From Chlamydiales bacterium (GTDB taxonomy: Bacteria; Chlamydiota; Chlamydiia; Chlamydiales; JAACFD01), in assembly GCA_009937555.1 (NCBI GenBank), contig JAACFD010000103.1:1-7099 (forward strand): a stretch of 7,099 nt of DNA, read 5' to 3'. Made by a program: the position numbers and the translations under genes. A model generated the notes under the pieces. It was given only the letters and a program-made list of their open reading frames with translations, searched no databases and had not been told where the DNA came from. This document shows, one piece after another, positions 1-6,801 of this stretch (within the stretch, counting starts at the first letter, position 1; every line of letters begins with the position of its first letter).

Positions 1-419
1 TTGACCTGTGAAAGAGAAAAATCTTCCAATAAAATTTCAATAATAGATGTTTTTAAACTCTTAAGTTGTTGGTCACTTAGGTGCTTTATCTGCTGAGGCT
101 TTAGCTTTTGATTCAATACTAGAGTTTCTACTTGCTTTACACTCAAGGCTTGAAGTTCACTTAAACTAAGAAAAGGTAAGCGATGCAGTAGGTTCTTCTC
201 TTTAGCATCTTCACTCGAAGTATTTTCCTCAAGCTTAGTAGTTTTGTTCTTTGCTTTATCGTAGGTAATAAAAATGTCTACTGGAGGAAGGGCTGGACGA
301 TCTTTTGATACTTCTCTTATTTTCTCACTAGCAACTAACCATCTAGGGGTAACACATGAGCCTAGCAAAACTGCTGATACAACAATAGATAAAGCTTTGC
401 GATGTAACCAAGGAACCAT
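1..419 (-). CDS. Predicted lipoprotein with helical Leu/Gln-rich repeats, C-terminus cut by the window edge
   Basis: A frame stays open on the minus strand from an ATG at 419-417 to the window edge, giving 139 residues with no stop, so the protein continues outside. This is the only usable start: an in-frame TAA lies at 443-441 and no ATG, GTG or TTG falls between. The N-terminus reads as a lipoprotein signal peptide: a short basic part ending HRK (residues 6-8), a hydrophobic stretch at about 9-20, and the lipobox LGSC with Cys22 as the expected lipidated residue. Residues 31-80 are polar, charged and probably disordered. From about residue 82 there is a Leu-rich helical pattern in which 84-100 and 106-122 look like two copies of one unit (L-x8-LS-x2-Q-x3-L). 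The ribosome binding site is weak. It lies downstream of mgtE behind its own candidate promoter. I do not recognise the family. The envelope location is inferred from the lipobox alone. Confidence 0.72.
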   Translation of the reverse strand, partial: MVPWLHRKALSIVVSAVLLGSCVTPRWLVASEKIREVSKDRPALPPVDIFITYDKAKNKTTKLEENTSSEDAKEKNLLHRLPFLSLSELQALSVKQVETLVLNQKLKPQQIKHLSDQQLKSLKTSIIEILLEDFSLSQV

Positions 420-459
420 TCTTACTACTTTTTTATCGTTTTATATAAAATTTTATAGA

Positions 460-489
460 ATCATAAGCTATTGTTTTCTTTATATGCAA
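460..489 (-). promoter_or_regulatory. Candidate sigma70-type promoter for the lipoprotein gene
   Basis: Read on the minus strand, a TATGAT -10 box (465-460, 5 of 6 consensus positions) lies 18 bp downstream of TTGCAT (489-484, 3 of 6). It sits about 40 bp before the lipoprotein start codon. The -35 box overlaps the edge of the inverted repeat at 487-532. In AT-rich DNA such matches arise by chance, so this is only a candidate. Confidence 0.35.
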
Positions 490-537
490 CAAGGGCTAAG
501 GATTTTAGCTTAATTTAAAACCTAGCCTGTTGTTTTT
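487..537 (+). terminator. Long imperfect hairpin with a T-run on the plus strand
   Basis: The arms 487-507 and 516-532 pair as CAACA/TGTTG, GGCTA/TAGCC, GG/CC and TTTTA/TAAAA, about 17 bp with small bulges and an 8-nt loop (508-515). On the plus strand the stem is followed at once by TTTTT (533-537), the layout of an intrinsic terminator for plus-strand transcription. In the minus direction, in which mgtE ends 38 bp upstream, the same stem forms but no U-tract follows. It may therefore act as a 3' stability structure for mgtE mRNA, or stop antisense or incoming plus-strand transcription. The pairing is visible in the sequence; the role is inferred. Confidence 0.5.
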
Positions 538-569
538 CTACATAATACTAAGCAATTACGTTGCCAAAG

Positions 570-2051
570 CTATGCAAAAAAGTAGTAGCTCAAAACGTGA
601 ACTACTAAGAAATAGATTATAGTTCCGGATACATCATTAAAGGCAGTAATAATAGGTCCCGAAGCAATAGCGGGATCAACTCCCAAGCGTGCAAAAGATA
701 ATGGAGAAAATACTCCTAGTAAAGTCGATACTACACAAGCTGACATCAAGCCAAGCCCGACCATTATACCTACTGTTATAGGGTAACTCTCTGCTGGGTA
801 AACCCCTATAAAATTTAAGAACGCTACTGTAGAGCCACAGATTAAACCAAAGATCAAGCCTGTTAAAACTCCAATGATCATTTCTTTTCTAACAGCTCTA
901 CCCTTACTTTTTCTAGTAAGCATACCTGTTGCCATACTTCTGACAAGAACGGTACTAGTTTGAATCCCAATATTACCAGACATTCCTGTAATTAGGGCTA
1001 CAAAGGGAACAAAAAACATAATGATCGCAGGGCCTATCATATCCTGAAAATAACTGAAAGTTAAAGCATTAAGAAGTCCTGCAAAGAGAGTAACTAATAA
1101 CCAAGGGGCGCGAGCAACACATTTTAAGAAAATAGACTCTTGATTACCTAAATCTTCGCCTGTACCTGCTAGATGTGCAATAGTATCATCAGCTAAATCT
1201 TCCATTGCTTCCACTACATCTTCATAGGTAATTATCCCAACTAACTGTTTACTATCATCTACTACAGGTAGAGAAGGAATTTTATAACGCTCAACTAGGT
1301 CAATAACTTCTTCTCTTGATGAATCAGGAGTAACTTGATGCAACACTGGCAGCATCACTTTCTTTAGAGTTAAATGCCCTGGGTTAAACACTAAATTACG
1401 AACAGGTACTAAGCCTTGCAGCTCATTCTTTTCATTGGTAACAAATACATTGCGTGTTAAGTCTATTCCAGGGTGCTTTCTAATAAAGCTCGCAGCTTTT
1501 TCAATAAGGGTATCCATGTGAAAAGCAAAATATTCATTTGCCATCATTCTACCAGCTGTATTTACCTGGTGCCTACGCAGTTCAAATACTTGCTTAGCTT
1601 TTTGAATATCTAGTTTTTCGATCACCTGCTTAAAATACTTACGTGGCATATCATCAAATAGTGCTACGACTTCATCACTGGGCATAAGCTCAATAATTTC
1701 ACATAACTCTTTAGTTGTGCTAAATCTAAATACCGCAACCCTAGTATTTTTATCCGCATTAATAAGAAACTTTACTCTCCCCTCTTTACTAGGGATATTG
1801 TCAAAGACAACAAAACGAGCACTTGCTGGAAGCATATATGCAGCATAAGCTAAATCAATGGGATCATGCTCTACAGCAACTTTGGCAATCTCATGTAAGC
1901 AAACGTCTGAAGTATCAGTGTGCAAAGCTTCTTCAAGCTTTTGTACGAGAAGGTCATCCAGATGACTTGTTCGTGAATCAATTAGATTTCCTGCAGCATG
2001 CTGGAACTCTTCTGGTTCTTCTTGAGTTTGAGCGCTGACTTCCTCTTCCAT
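570..2051 (-). CDS. mgtE: MgtE-family magnesium channel/transporter
   Basis: This inner-membrane protein is expected to admit Mg2+ and gate it by sensing cytosolic Mg2+. The 493 residues show the full family architecture: an acidic N-terminal tail (1-30), a helical MgtE N domain (about 50-160), two CBS domains (about 165-225 and 230-287, the second with the typical LPVVDDSKQLVGIITYEDV), a connecting plug helix (about 288-309), and a membrane domain with five hydrophobic segments (about 314-335, 340-362, 390-412, 424-448, 463-491). The signature SGNIGIQTSTVLVRSMATG lies at 358-376. Two conserved acidic positions of the last segment are present, Asp459 in VDPAIASGP and Asp473 in NDVSG; by distance from the C-terminus Asp473 corresponds to the pore Asp432 of Thermus MgtE. 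The family is usually about 450 residues, and the extra length is mostly N-terminal. The ATG is preceded by AGGA at 7-nt spacing. No truncation or frameshift is seen. Confidence 0.95.
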   Translation of the reverse strand: MEEEVSAQTQEEPEEFQHAAGNLIDSRTSHLDDLLVQKLEEALHTDTSDVCLHEIAKVAVEHDPIDLAYAAYMLPASARFVVFDNIPSKEGRVKFLINADKNTRVAVFRFSTTKELCEIIELMPSDEVVALFDDMPRKYFKQVIEKLDIQKAKQVFELRRHQVNTAGRMMANEYFAFHMDTLIEKAASFIRKHPGIDLTRNVFVTNEKNELQGLVPVRNLVFNPGHLTLKKVMLPVLHQVTPDSSREEVIDLVERYKIPSLPVVDDSKQLVGIITYEDVVEAMEDLADDTIAHLAGTGEDLGNQESIFLKCVARAPWLLVTLFAGLLNALTFSYFQDMIGPAIIMFFVPFVALITGMSGNIGIQTSTVLVRSMATGMLTRKSKGRAVRKEMIIGVLTGLIFGLICGSTVAFLNFIGVYPAESYPITVGIMVGLGLMSACVVSTLLGVFSPLSFARLGVDPAIASGPIITAFNDVSGTIIYFLVVHVLSYYFFA

Positions 2052-2126
2052 AATAGGATCCTAAGTTTTTTAACTACAGGTAATAGAAATAATTTAAGCA
2101 ATAAGTAATTATGCTGCAAGGTATTT

Positions 2127-2155
2127 ATTATATGAAAGCTAAAAGCTAGCTGAGA
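2127..2155 (-). promoter_or_regulatory. Candidate promoter for mgtE
   Basis: The 115-bp gap between the TPR gene and mgtE contains a perfect TATAAT on the minus strand (2132-2127). The hexamer 17 bp upstream (TCTCAG, 2155-2150) is a poor -35 match. Initiation here would give a 5' leader of roughly 70 nt, too short for an M-box Mg2+ riboswitch, and I see no conserved riboswitch structure in it. mgtE could equally be read through from upstream. Confidence 0.3.
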
Positions 2156-2166
2156 GAAAAAACTTT

Positions 2167-4212
2167 CTAAGCTAGATTTCCATAAAATAGTTTAAAAAGA
2201 TTACACTTCCTAAAACCTTCTAGCCAATCATCTTCCATGATTTCTTCCAAGGATGGAAGGCTATCAGCTGACAGTGCTCTTTGCAGATAAAACAATGTCT
2301 CTTCATATGCTCCCTTTAGGGAAAATAAACAAGCCAAATTATAGAAAGCATCAGTATTGCCTAGCGCAACTGCCTGTAATAAGGACTCTTCTGCTAAGTC
2401 TAAATTTTCATCTGCTAACTGGTCTTCTTCATTTTCTCTAAGAATCTGAGAGAGTGATATATAACACTCTCCAATGTCATTTAACGCCATATCATCTTCT
2501 GAATCTTCTTCAAGAAGTATTCGGTAATGCTCTACAGCTAAATTTAAAAACTCTACATCACTAGTTAACGCTCCAAGATTTAATAAGGCTTGAGCTAAAT
2601 GATAACGGGCATCTAAATGAGCTGGTTCAATATCTAAAACAAGAGTAAAGACCTCAACTACTTTCTCTAAATCTTCCTCTGTTTGAGTCATCTCACTTAG
2701 CAAATGGTTATTGAAACCATAGTCGCAAATCCAGCAAAGATCATAGTAACAAAGGCAATCTCTTAACTCGATAGCACTTTCAAACTTGTAATTAGCTTCC
2801 CTTAGCAACTCTATCTCTTCTTCGGACTCTCCAAGCTTAGACAGTATACAGCCATATAATCCCCAAAACTGCGGTACATTTGGAGCTATTTGAACTGCTT
2901 GTTTAATGTATGCCCTAGCTTTTGCTAAATTAGAAATGGAGTGACTTAGCAGATAAAGTTCGTAATAAGCTTGGGAAAAAAGATAAAAGAACTCTCCATT
3001 ATTAGGCTCTTTATACTCTTTTAGTCTGCCAATAGCCTCATGAAAATAACTTGGTTCACCGAAATAATCTCCTAGGCCAATGAGATACTTTACTCTAGAG
3101 ATAACTCCAAGCAAGCCATCTCCATCCGTTAAACTATCATCATCTAAAAAACACTCTACTTTCTTTAACAGGTCTAGATCTTCTTTCTCACAGCCTAAAA
3201 AAAGAAAAACTTCTATCTTATAAGGAAGAGTTCTCTCTTTAGGTATCGCTCGATTTTCTGCTTGTGAAAGGAAATACAGCGCGTTTTCAACCTTGTCGAC
3301 ATCACCTTCATTCTTCCCTGAAATAACGAGTAAACGACCTAGTTCAAAAAAGAACTCAGCTTCATCAGTTTCTGAGGTTATAGCCTGGTGAAGTAGATCT
3401 TCAGCTCTTGCAAAGTGCCCAGGGTTACCATCTATTTGATATAGGCTAAGAAGACACTGCGACAACCTTAAAATGGTTAAATTATCTTGCGGATGAGCTA
3501 AGAAAGCTTTCTCTAGACATTCTTTAGCTTGATACAGGTAATCTCTGGTATTAAGAAGGTTATATAAACGTTCAAAACAGATTCCTTGGAGCAAAGAAAA
3601 CTTCCACTCCAAATCAAAGAAATAACTCGATTTAGCAAAGTTTTCCAGTGCTTTAAAATAGTCTACTGCTTCCCCTGATTTCTCCCCTAGAAGAAAGAAA
3701 GCTTCAGCTAATCGCCAGCAATGAGCTGCCTGCGCCTTGCTTCCATCTACCTCTTTATTAATAAGACGGATTAGCACTCCTACTGCTTTTTCTAAAATTT
3801 CTTGATTGAGCGTCCGCTTACCAAATTGAAAATAAGCCTCTGATAAACGGCTTAACTCTTGACTAGGCTCCAGACTAAGAGAACTCTCTACTTCTTTCTC
3901 TAACAGTTCAAACGATAACTTAAGTAAAGGCAAGGAATTAGCATCTTTACCAATCTTTAAGGCCTTATCAATAACTCCTGCTATTTCTTTTGGGTTATGC
4001 ATTAGTAAACGACTAGCCTGGAAATAAGCGTTCTCTGTGTCTTTGATATCGCTAGAAGCTTCTCCACCTTTAATGAACAAGCGACCAAGAGCTGTTTTTT
4101 CTTGCTGACTTAAGCTCTTTTGCTTTTCTTCACTTTCCCACTCTTTCAATTTTTGATAGTCTTGACTTTCCTCCCACTGAAGGAACATTTTTTCGTAGGG
4201 ATTATCTTCCAT
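2167..4212 (-). CDS. Large TPR-type helical repeat protein of unknown function
   Basis: The 681-residue protein is acidic and has no signal peptide or hydrophobic segment, so it is probably cytosolic. It is almost entirely paired amphipathic helices of the tetratricopeptide type. The clearest repeats are near 225-275 (AKECLEKAFLAHPQDN), 405-445 (LAKARAYIKQAVQIAPNVP), 535-570 (ARYHLAQALLNLG) and 620-650 (AFYNLACLFSLKGAYEETL), with P or D/E at the usual helix-B ends. The C-terminus (661-676, DDWLEGFRKCNLFKLF) matches the common TPR-end pattern in which the last repeat is followed by D-x-L-x2-hydrophobic-x4-F. TPR arrays bind other proteins or peptides, but no catalytic domain is visible and the partner cannot be told from sequence. 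The ATG has a good ribosome binding site (AAAGG, 6 nt upstream). It lies between accC and mgtE with gaps of 91 and 115 bp, so a shared function with either is not implied. Confidence 0.85.
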   Translation of the reverse strand: MEDNPYEKMFLQWEESQDYQKLKEWESEEKQKSLSQQEKTALGRLFIKGGEASSDIKDTENAYFQASRLLMHNPKEIAGVIDKALKIGKDANSLPLLKLSFELLEKEVESSLSLEPSQELSRLSEAYFQFGKRTLNQEILEKAVGVLIRLINKEVDGSKAQAAHCWRLAEAFFLLGEKSGEAVDYFKALENFAKSSYFFDLEWKFSLLQGICFERLYNLLNTRDYLYQAKECLEKAFLAHPQDNLTILRLSQCLLSLYQIDGNPGHFARAEDLLHQAITSETDEAEFFFELGRLLVISGKNEGDVDKVENALYFLSQAENRAIPKERTLPYKIEVFLFLGCEKEDLDLLKKVECFLDDDSLTDGDGLLGVISRVKYLIGLGDYFGEPSYFHEAIGRLKEYKEPNNGEFFYLFSQAYYELYLLSHSISNLAKARAYIKQAVQIAPNVPQFWGLYGCILSKLGESEEEIELLREANYKFESAIELRDCLCYYDLCWICDYGFNNHLLSEMTQTEEDLEKVVEVFTLVLDIEPAHLDARYHLAQALLNLGALTSDVEFLNLAVEHYRILLEEDSEDDMALNDIGECYISLSQILRENEEDQLADENLDLAEESLLQAVALGNTDAFYNLACLFSLKGAYEETLFYLQRALSADSLPSLEEIMEDDWLEGFRKCNLFKLFYGNLA

Positions 4213-4223
4213 AGCTAGCCTTT
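4213..4223 (-). promoter_or_regulatory. Ribosome binding site of the TPR gene
   Basis: AAAGG (4223-4219, minus strand) stands 6 nt before the ATG at 4212-4210, one of the clearer Shine-Dalgarno matches in the window. The octamer AAAGGCTA containing it recurs 33 bp upstream at 4256-4249 without a start codon; the copy is probably coincidental. I see no convincing promoter or terminator in the rest of the 91-bp gap. Confidence 0.5.
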
Positions 4224-4303
4224 AAGCTTGATACTTTATGTGTTACAATAGCCTTTTTCTATCAGAAACAAGCCAAAAAAGAAAGGGAATTTTAAGAATT
4301 CTA

Positions 4304-5659
4304 TTAACTAAAGGTAACTTGCTGCTCGATTAATTGATCTACATAGCTTAAGTTAAAATCACCACTGATAAAAGGCTTGTCTTGCAGCATAAAGTTGTGA
4401 AATGGAATAGTAGTTTCAACTCCTCCAATGTGGAATTCTCTTATAGCTCTCTTGGCTACATTAATTGCATCTTTACGGTTTTCACCTTTAACAATTAGTT
4501 TAGCTATCATAGAGTCATAATAGGGAGGTACTGAATAGCCTGAATAGCATGCTGTATCAACTCTTACTTTAGGCCCTCCTGGAGCTACAAAATATTCTAA
4601 TTTACCTGGTGAAGGCATAAAATTTAAGGAAGGGTTTTCAGCATTAATACGAAATTGAAAGACATGTCCTTTCAAGTTGATATCACTTTGCTTAAAGGGA
4701 AGTTTTTCACCTCTCGCAATACGCAATTGAAGCTCTACAAGGTCAATCCCTGTTAACTCTTCTGTTACTGTATGCTCTACCTGAATCCTTGTATTAACCT
4801 CCATGAAGTAGAAATCCCCATGCTCATCAAGTAGAAATTCTACAGTAGCTACAGAGTGATACTTTGCCTTTTTTACAATGGCTACAGCTGCATCTCCCAT
4901 TTTCTTTCGTAACTTGTCACTAACGACGGGAGAGGGAGCCTCTTCAATTAACTTTTGACGGCGACGCTGTATAGAACAGTCTCTTTCACCAAGGTGTACG
5001 TAGTTACCATACTTATCTCCTGCGACCTGAACTTCGACATGCCTAGGATTTTCAATCATTTTTTCAAGGTACACACCAGAGTTACCAAAGCTCTTTTCAG
5101 CTTCTAGCCTTGCAGCAGTATAAAACTTCTTCATTTCACTGGGGTTATGAGCAATACGTATACCTTTGCCTCCTCCTCCAGCTATAGCTTTGATAAAAAT
5201 AGGATATGAAAATTTCTCTCCAAGCTCTAATGCTTCCTCTACAGTCTCCACAACTCCTGCTGAACCAGGAATAACAGGAGCTTTTGCCTTCCTGGCTGTG
5301 TCTTTTGCCTGAGCTTTATCTCCAAGCAAGCTAATACTTTTGTGTGAGGGGCCAATAAAGTTTAAACCACAACTTTCGCAGATTGAAGCAAATTTAGGGT
5401 TTTCACTTAAAAACCCATACCCTGGGTGAACAGCATCAACACCCGCGATCTCACAAGCTGATAGAATACTAGATATTTTTAAGTATGAGTTTGTAGAGGC
5501 AGGCTCACCTATACAAATAGCTTCATCCGCATGTAAAACATGTAAAGACTCTTTATCAGCTGTTGAGTATACAGCAACAGTTTGTAAACCTAGATCATGG
5601 CACGCACGAATAACTCTAACAGCAATTTCACCGCGATTAGCAATAAGAACTTTTTTCAT
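4304..5659 (-). CDS. accC: Biotin carboxylase subunit of acetyl-CoA carboxylase
   Basis: AccC uses ATP and bicarbonate to carboxylate the biotin carried by AccB, the first half-reaction of malonyl-CoA formation for fatty-acid synthesis, in the cytosol. The 451-residue length is normal (E. coli 449). Domains follow the family order: N-terminal domain opening KKVLIANRGEIAVRVIRAC, ATP-grasp domain with the glycine-rich lid at 161-166 (GGGGKG), and C-terminal domain ending near 445. Residues matching E. coli catalytic positions are present: Lys115 (GDK), Lys157, His207 (PRHVE), Lys236 (RRRQK), Glu274, Glu287, Asn289, Arg291, Glu295 and Arg337. Two local departures stand out: VEHTVTEE at 294-301 where Pro usually follows His, and GHVFQFRINAEN at 331-342 where GHAxECRINAED is usual. 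The ATG begins 3 nt after the accB stop without a strong ribosome binding site, suggesting translational coupling. Tandem stops (TAATAG) end the gene. Confidence 0.97.
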   Translation of the reverse strand: MKKVLIANRGEIAVRVIRACHDLGLQTVAVYSTADKESLHVLHADEAICIGEPASTNSYLKISSILSACEIAGVDAVHPGYGFLSENPKFASICESCGLNFIGPSHKSISLLGDKAQAKDTARKAKAPVIPGSAGVVETVEEALELGEKFSYPIFIKAIAGGGGKGIRIAHNPSEMKKFYTAARLEAEKSFGNSGVYLEKMIENPRHVEVQVAGDKYGNYVHLGERDCSIQRRRQKLIEEAPSPVVSDKLRKKMGDAAVAIVKKAKYHSVATVEFLLDEHGDFYFMEVNTRIQVEHTVTEELTGIDLVELQLRIARGEKLPFKQSDINLKGHVFQFRINAENPSLNFMPSPGKLEYFVAPGGPKVRVDTACYSGYSVPPYYDSMIAKLIVKGENRKDAINVAKRAIREFHIGGVETTIPFHNFMLQDKPFISGDFNLSYVDQLIEQQVTFS

Positions 5660-5662
5660 AGC

Positions 5663-6175
5663 TTAAGTATCAATTGAGATAATTTTTGAACCAAATTCGA
5701 CAGCTTGCCCATCTTCGACAAGAATCTTTTTAACTTTTCCACTTACACCTGCTTTCACCTCATTCATTACCTTCATGGCTTCAATAATGCAAACAACAGT
5801 ATCTTTAGTAATTTGATCTCCTTCTTTGATAAAAGGAGGATCATCTGGGCCTGGAGAACGATAAAAAGTTCCTACCATTGGAGACGTGATGCACTCTCCA
5901 GTAGCTGCATCATCTGTTGATATAGCTTCTTCCTTTTTAGGAGCTCCCCCACCTAGTATCACTTTCTCCTGATGCTTCACTGAAGGATCAACCATCATGC
6001 TAGTTTGCATGGGCGCTGCAGAAATATAATTAGGCGCTTTATAGTCTTTTTTGCAAAGCTTGAGCTCGATAGTCTCGGATTTTAAAGATAATACAGACAT
6101 TTCATGATCGTCCATAGCCTGCATTAGATCTCTAATTTGCTCTACGTCAATATTTGCTTTTTTATCTTTAGCCAT
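5663..6175 (-). CDS. accB: Biotin carboxyl carrier protein of acetyl-CoA carboxylase
   Basis: AccB carries the covalently bound biotin between biotin carboxylase (AccC) and the AccA/AccD carboxyltransferase. With the start chosen here it has 170 residues (E. coli 156): an N-terminal helical segment (about 6-35) like the part that binds AccC in other bacteria, a variable linker with Met, Ala and Pro (about 45-90), and a C-terminal biotinyl domain (about 92-170). The domain has SPMVGTFYRSPGPDDPP, which includes the BCCP 'thumb', and the biotinylation motif EAMKVM with Lys135 as acceptor. Start choice: the ATG at 6175-6173 comes 1 nt after the efp stop and has AAAGGG 6 nt upstream. An in-frame TTG at 6193 would add six residues and overlap efp, but it lacks a ribosome binding site and places the Shine-Dalgarno inside the gene. 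The gene is probably co-transcribed with efp and accC. Confidence 0.96.
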   Translation of the reverse strand: MAKDKKANIDVEQIRDLMQAMDDHEMSVLSLKSETIELKLCKKDYKAPNYISAAPMQTSMMVDPSVKHQEKVILGGGAPKKEEAISTDDAATGECITSPMVGTFYRSPGPDDPPFIKEGDQITKDTVVCIIEAMKVMNEVKAGVSGKVKKILVEDGQAVEFGSKIISIDT

Positions 6176-6176
6176 T

Positions 6177-6734
6177 TTAAACCCTTTGGACAAAGTCGTT
6201 TTTCAGAGTATCCACTTTAACAATATCACCTACTTCTACAAAAGGAGGGACATCAAGTTTTGCCCCTGTCTCTAAAACAGCTAACTTTGTAGCGTTTGAA
6301 ACAGGCACTGTATCATCAATAACATCTGTTTGAGTTACCATTAACTCCAGAAACTGTGGAATTTCTAAAGCACAAACACTATCTTCATAGCAAAAAGCTG
6401 TTACCAAGACACCTTCTTTTAAGTAGTTACTAGCTCCACCAACTACTTTTTTTTCTAAAAAGATCTGCTCTAAATCGTCTGCTGACAAGAAAAGAAAGCC
6501 TTTCCCCTCTGGATATAGAAATTCAAGTTCTCTTTTTGATAGATTAACCTCTTCAATCTTCTCACCAGGTTTAAAGTTCTTTTCCTTAACTTTTCCTGTG
6601 CTAACTTCAATAAGCGTTGTTTTATAAAAGGGATTACCCTTTGTTACCGTAACTTTAACTACATTTTCTACGCGATAAACGGCTTTAGAAAGTTTAATTG
6701 TAGATCCCGCTGTTAATTGACTTGAAGAAACCAT
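6177..6734 (-). CDS. efp: Elongation factor P, divergent tip-loop type
   Basis: EF-P binds the ribosome between the P and E sites and helps form peptide bonds at polyproline stretches. The 185 residues fit the family (about 185-188) and its three beta-barrel domains: KOW-like domain I (1-62), OB domain II (63-127) and OB domain III (128-185). Recognisable parts are STGKVKEKNFKPGEKIEEV, LELMVTQTDV, the domain III stretch ATLAVLETGAKL-like with DVPPFVEVGDIVKVDT, and the C-terminal FVQRV that matches YVSRV of E. coli. The domain I loop that reaches the P-site tRNA reads VTKG rather than PGKG; Lys32 aligns with Lys34 of E. coli, the beta-lysylated residue. The PG pair is therefore lost while the lysine stays. 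The ATG has AAGAG about 7 nt upstream. As I recall, Chlamydia carries two efp genes, and this copy has the neighbours of the first. A 1-nt gap separates it from accB. Confidence 0.94.
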   Translation of the reverse strand: MVSSSQLTAGSTIKLSKAVYRVENVVKVTVTKGNPFYKTTLIEVSTGKVKEKNFKPGEKIEEVNLSKRELEFLYPEGKGFLFLSADDLEQIFLEKKVVGGASNYLKEGVLVTAFCYEDSVCALEIPQFLELMVTQTDVIDDTVPVSNATKLAVLETGAKLDVPPFVEVGDIVKVDTLKNDFVQRV

Positions 6735-6771
6735 AAACCACTCTTTACAAATTTTTTAAAATTAAAGGTAC

Positions 6772-6801
6772 ATTTTAAATCATTAAGACAAAAAATTTCA
6801 A
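6772..6801 (-). promoter_or_regulatory. Predicted sigma70-type promoter for efp-accB-accC
   Basis: On the minus strand TTGAAA (6801-6796, 5 of 6 consensus) and TAAAAT (6777-6772, 5 of 6) are separated by 18 bp in the short rpe-efp gap. Initiation would fall near 6765, leaving a leader of about 30 nt before the efp ATG. This is the best promoter match in the window. Its position argues that efp-accB-accC can be transcribed independently of rpe. Confidence 0.5.

Noticed and set aside
274..513. Plus-strand open frame of 79 codons ending inside the hairpin at 487-532
   Set aside because: Its first half is antisense to the lipoprotein signal-peptide region, it has no clear ribosome binding site, and its product has no recognisable features. 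The hairpin with T-run just after it keeps a plus-strand RNA possible, but not a protein call.
1823..2038. Plus-strand open frame of 71 codons
   Set aside because: It lies wholly antisense to the well-supported N-terminal domain of MgtE; a shadow frame.
2052..2126. Mg2+ riboswitch in the mgtE leader
   Set aside because: The leader is at most about 115 nt with no extended stems like an M-box. The perfect 10-bp palindrome TAGGATCCTA at 2054-2063 has no loop and simply contains the ribosome binding site.
2134..2152. Small stem AGCTA/TAGCT after the TPR gene as a terminator
   Set aside because: Only about 5 bp, weak pairing, and the T-run lies upstream of it in the direction of transcription.
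2253..2441. Plus-strand open frame of 62 codons
   Set aside because: It lies antisense to the TPR gene, has no supporting context, and its composition looks like a mirrored helical coding sequence.
5705..5920. Plus-strand open frame of 71 codons
   Set aside because: It is antisense to the biotinyl domain of accB, which is certain on the minus strand.
6176..6193. Upstream TTG as the accB start
   Set aside because: It would overlap efp by 17 bp, lacks a Shine-Dalgarno, and the ATG at 6175 has AAAGGG at suitable spacing.
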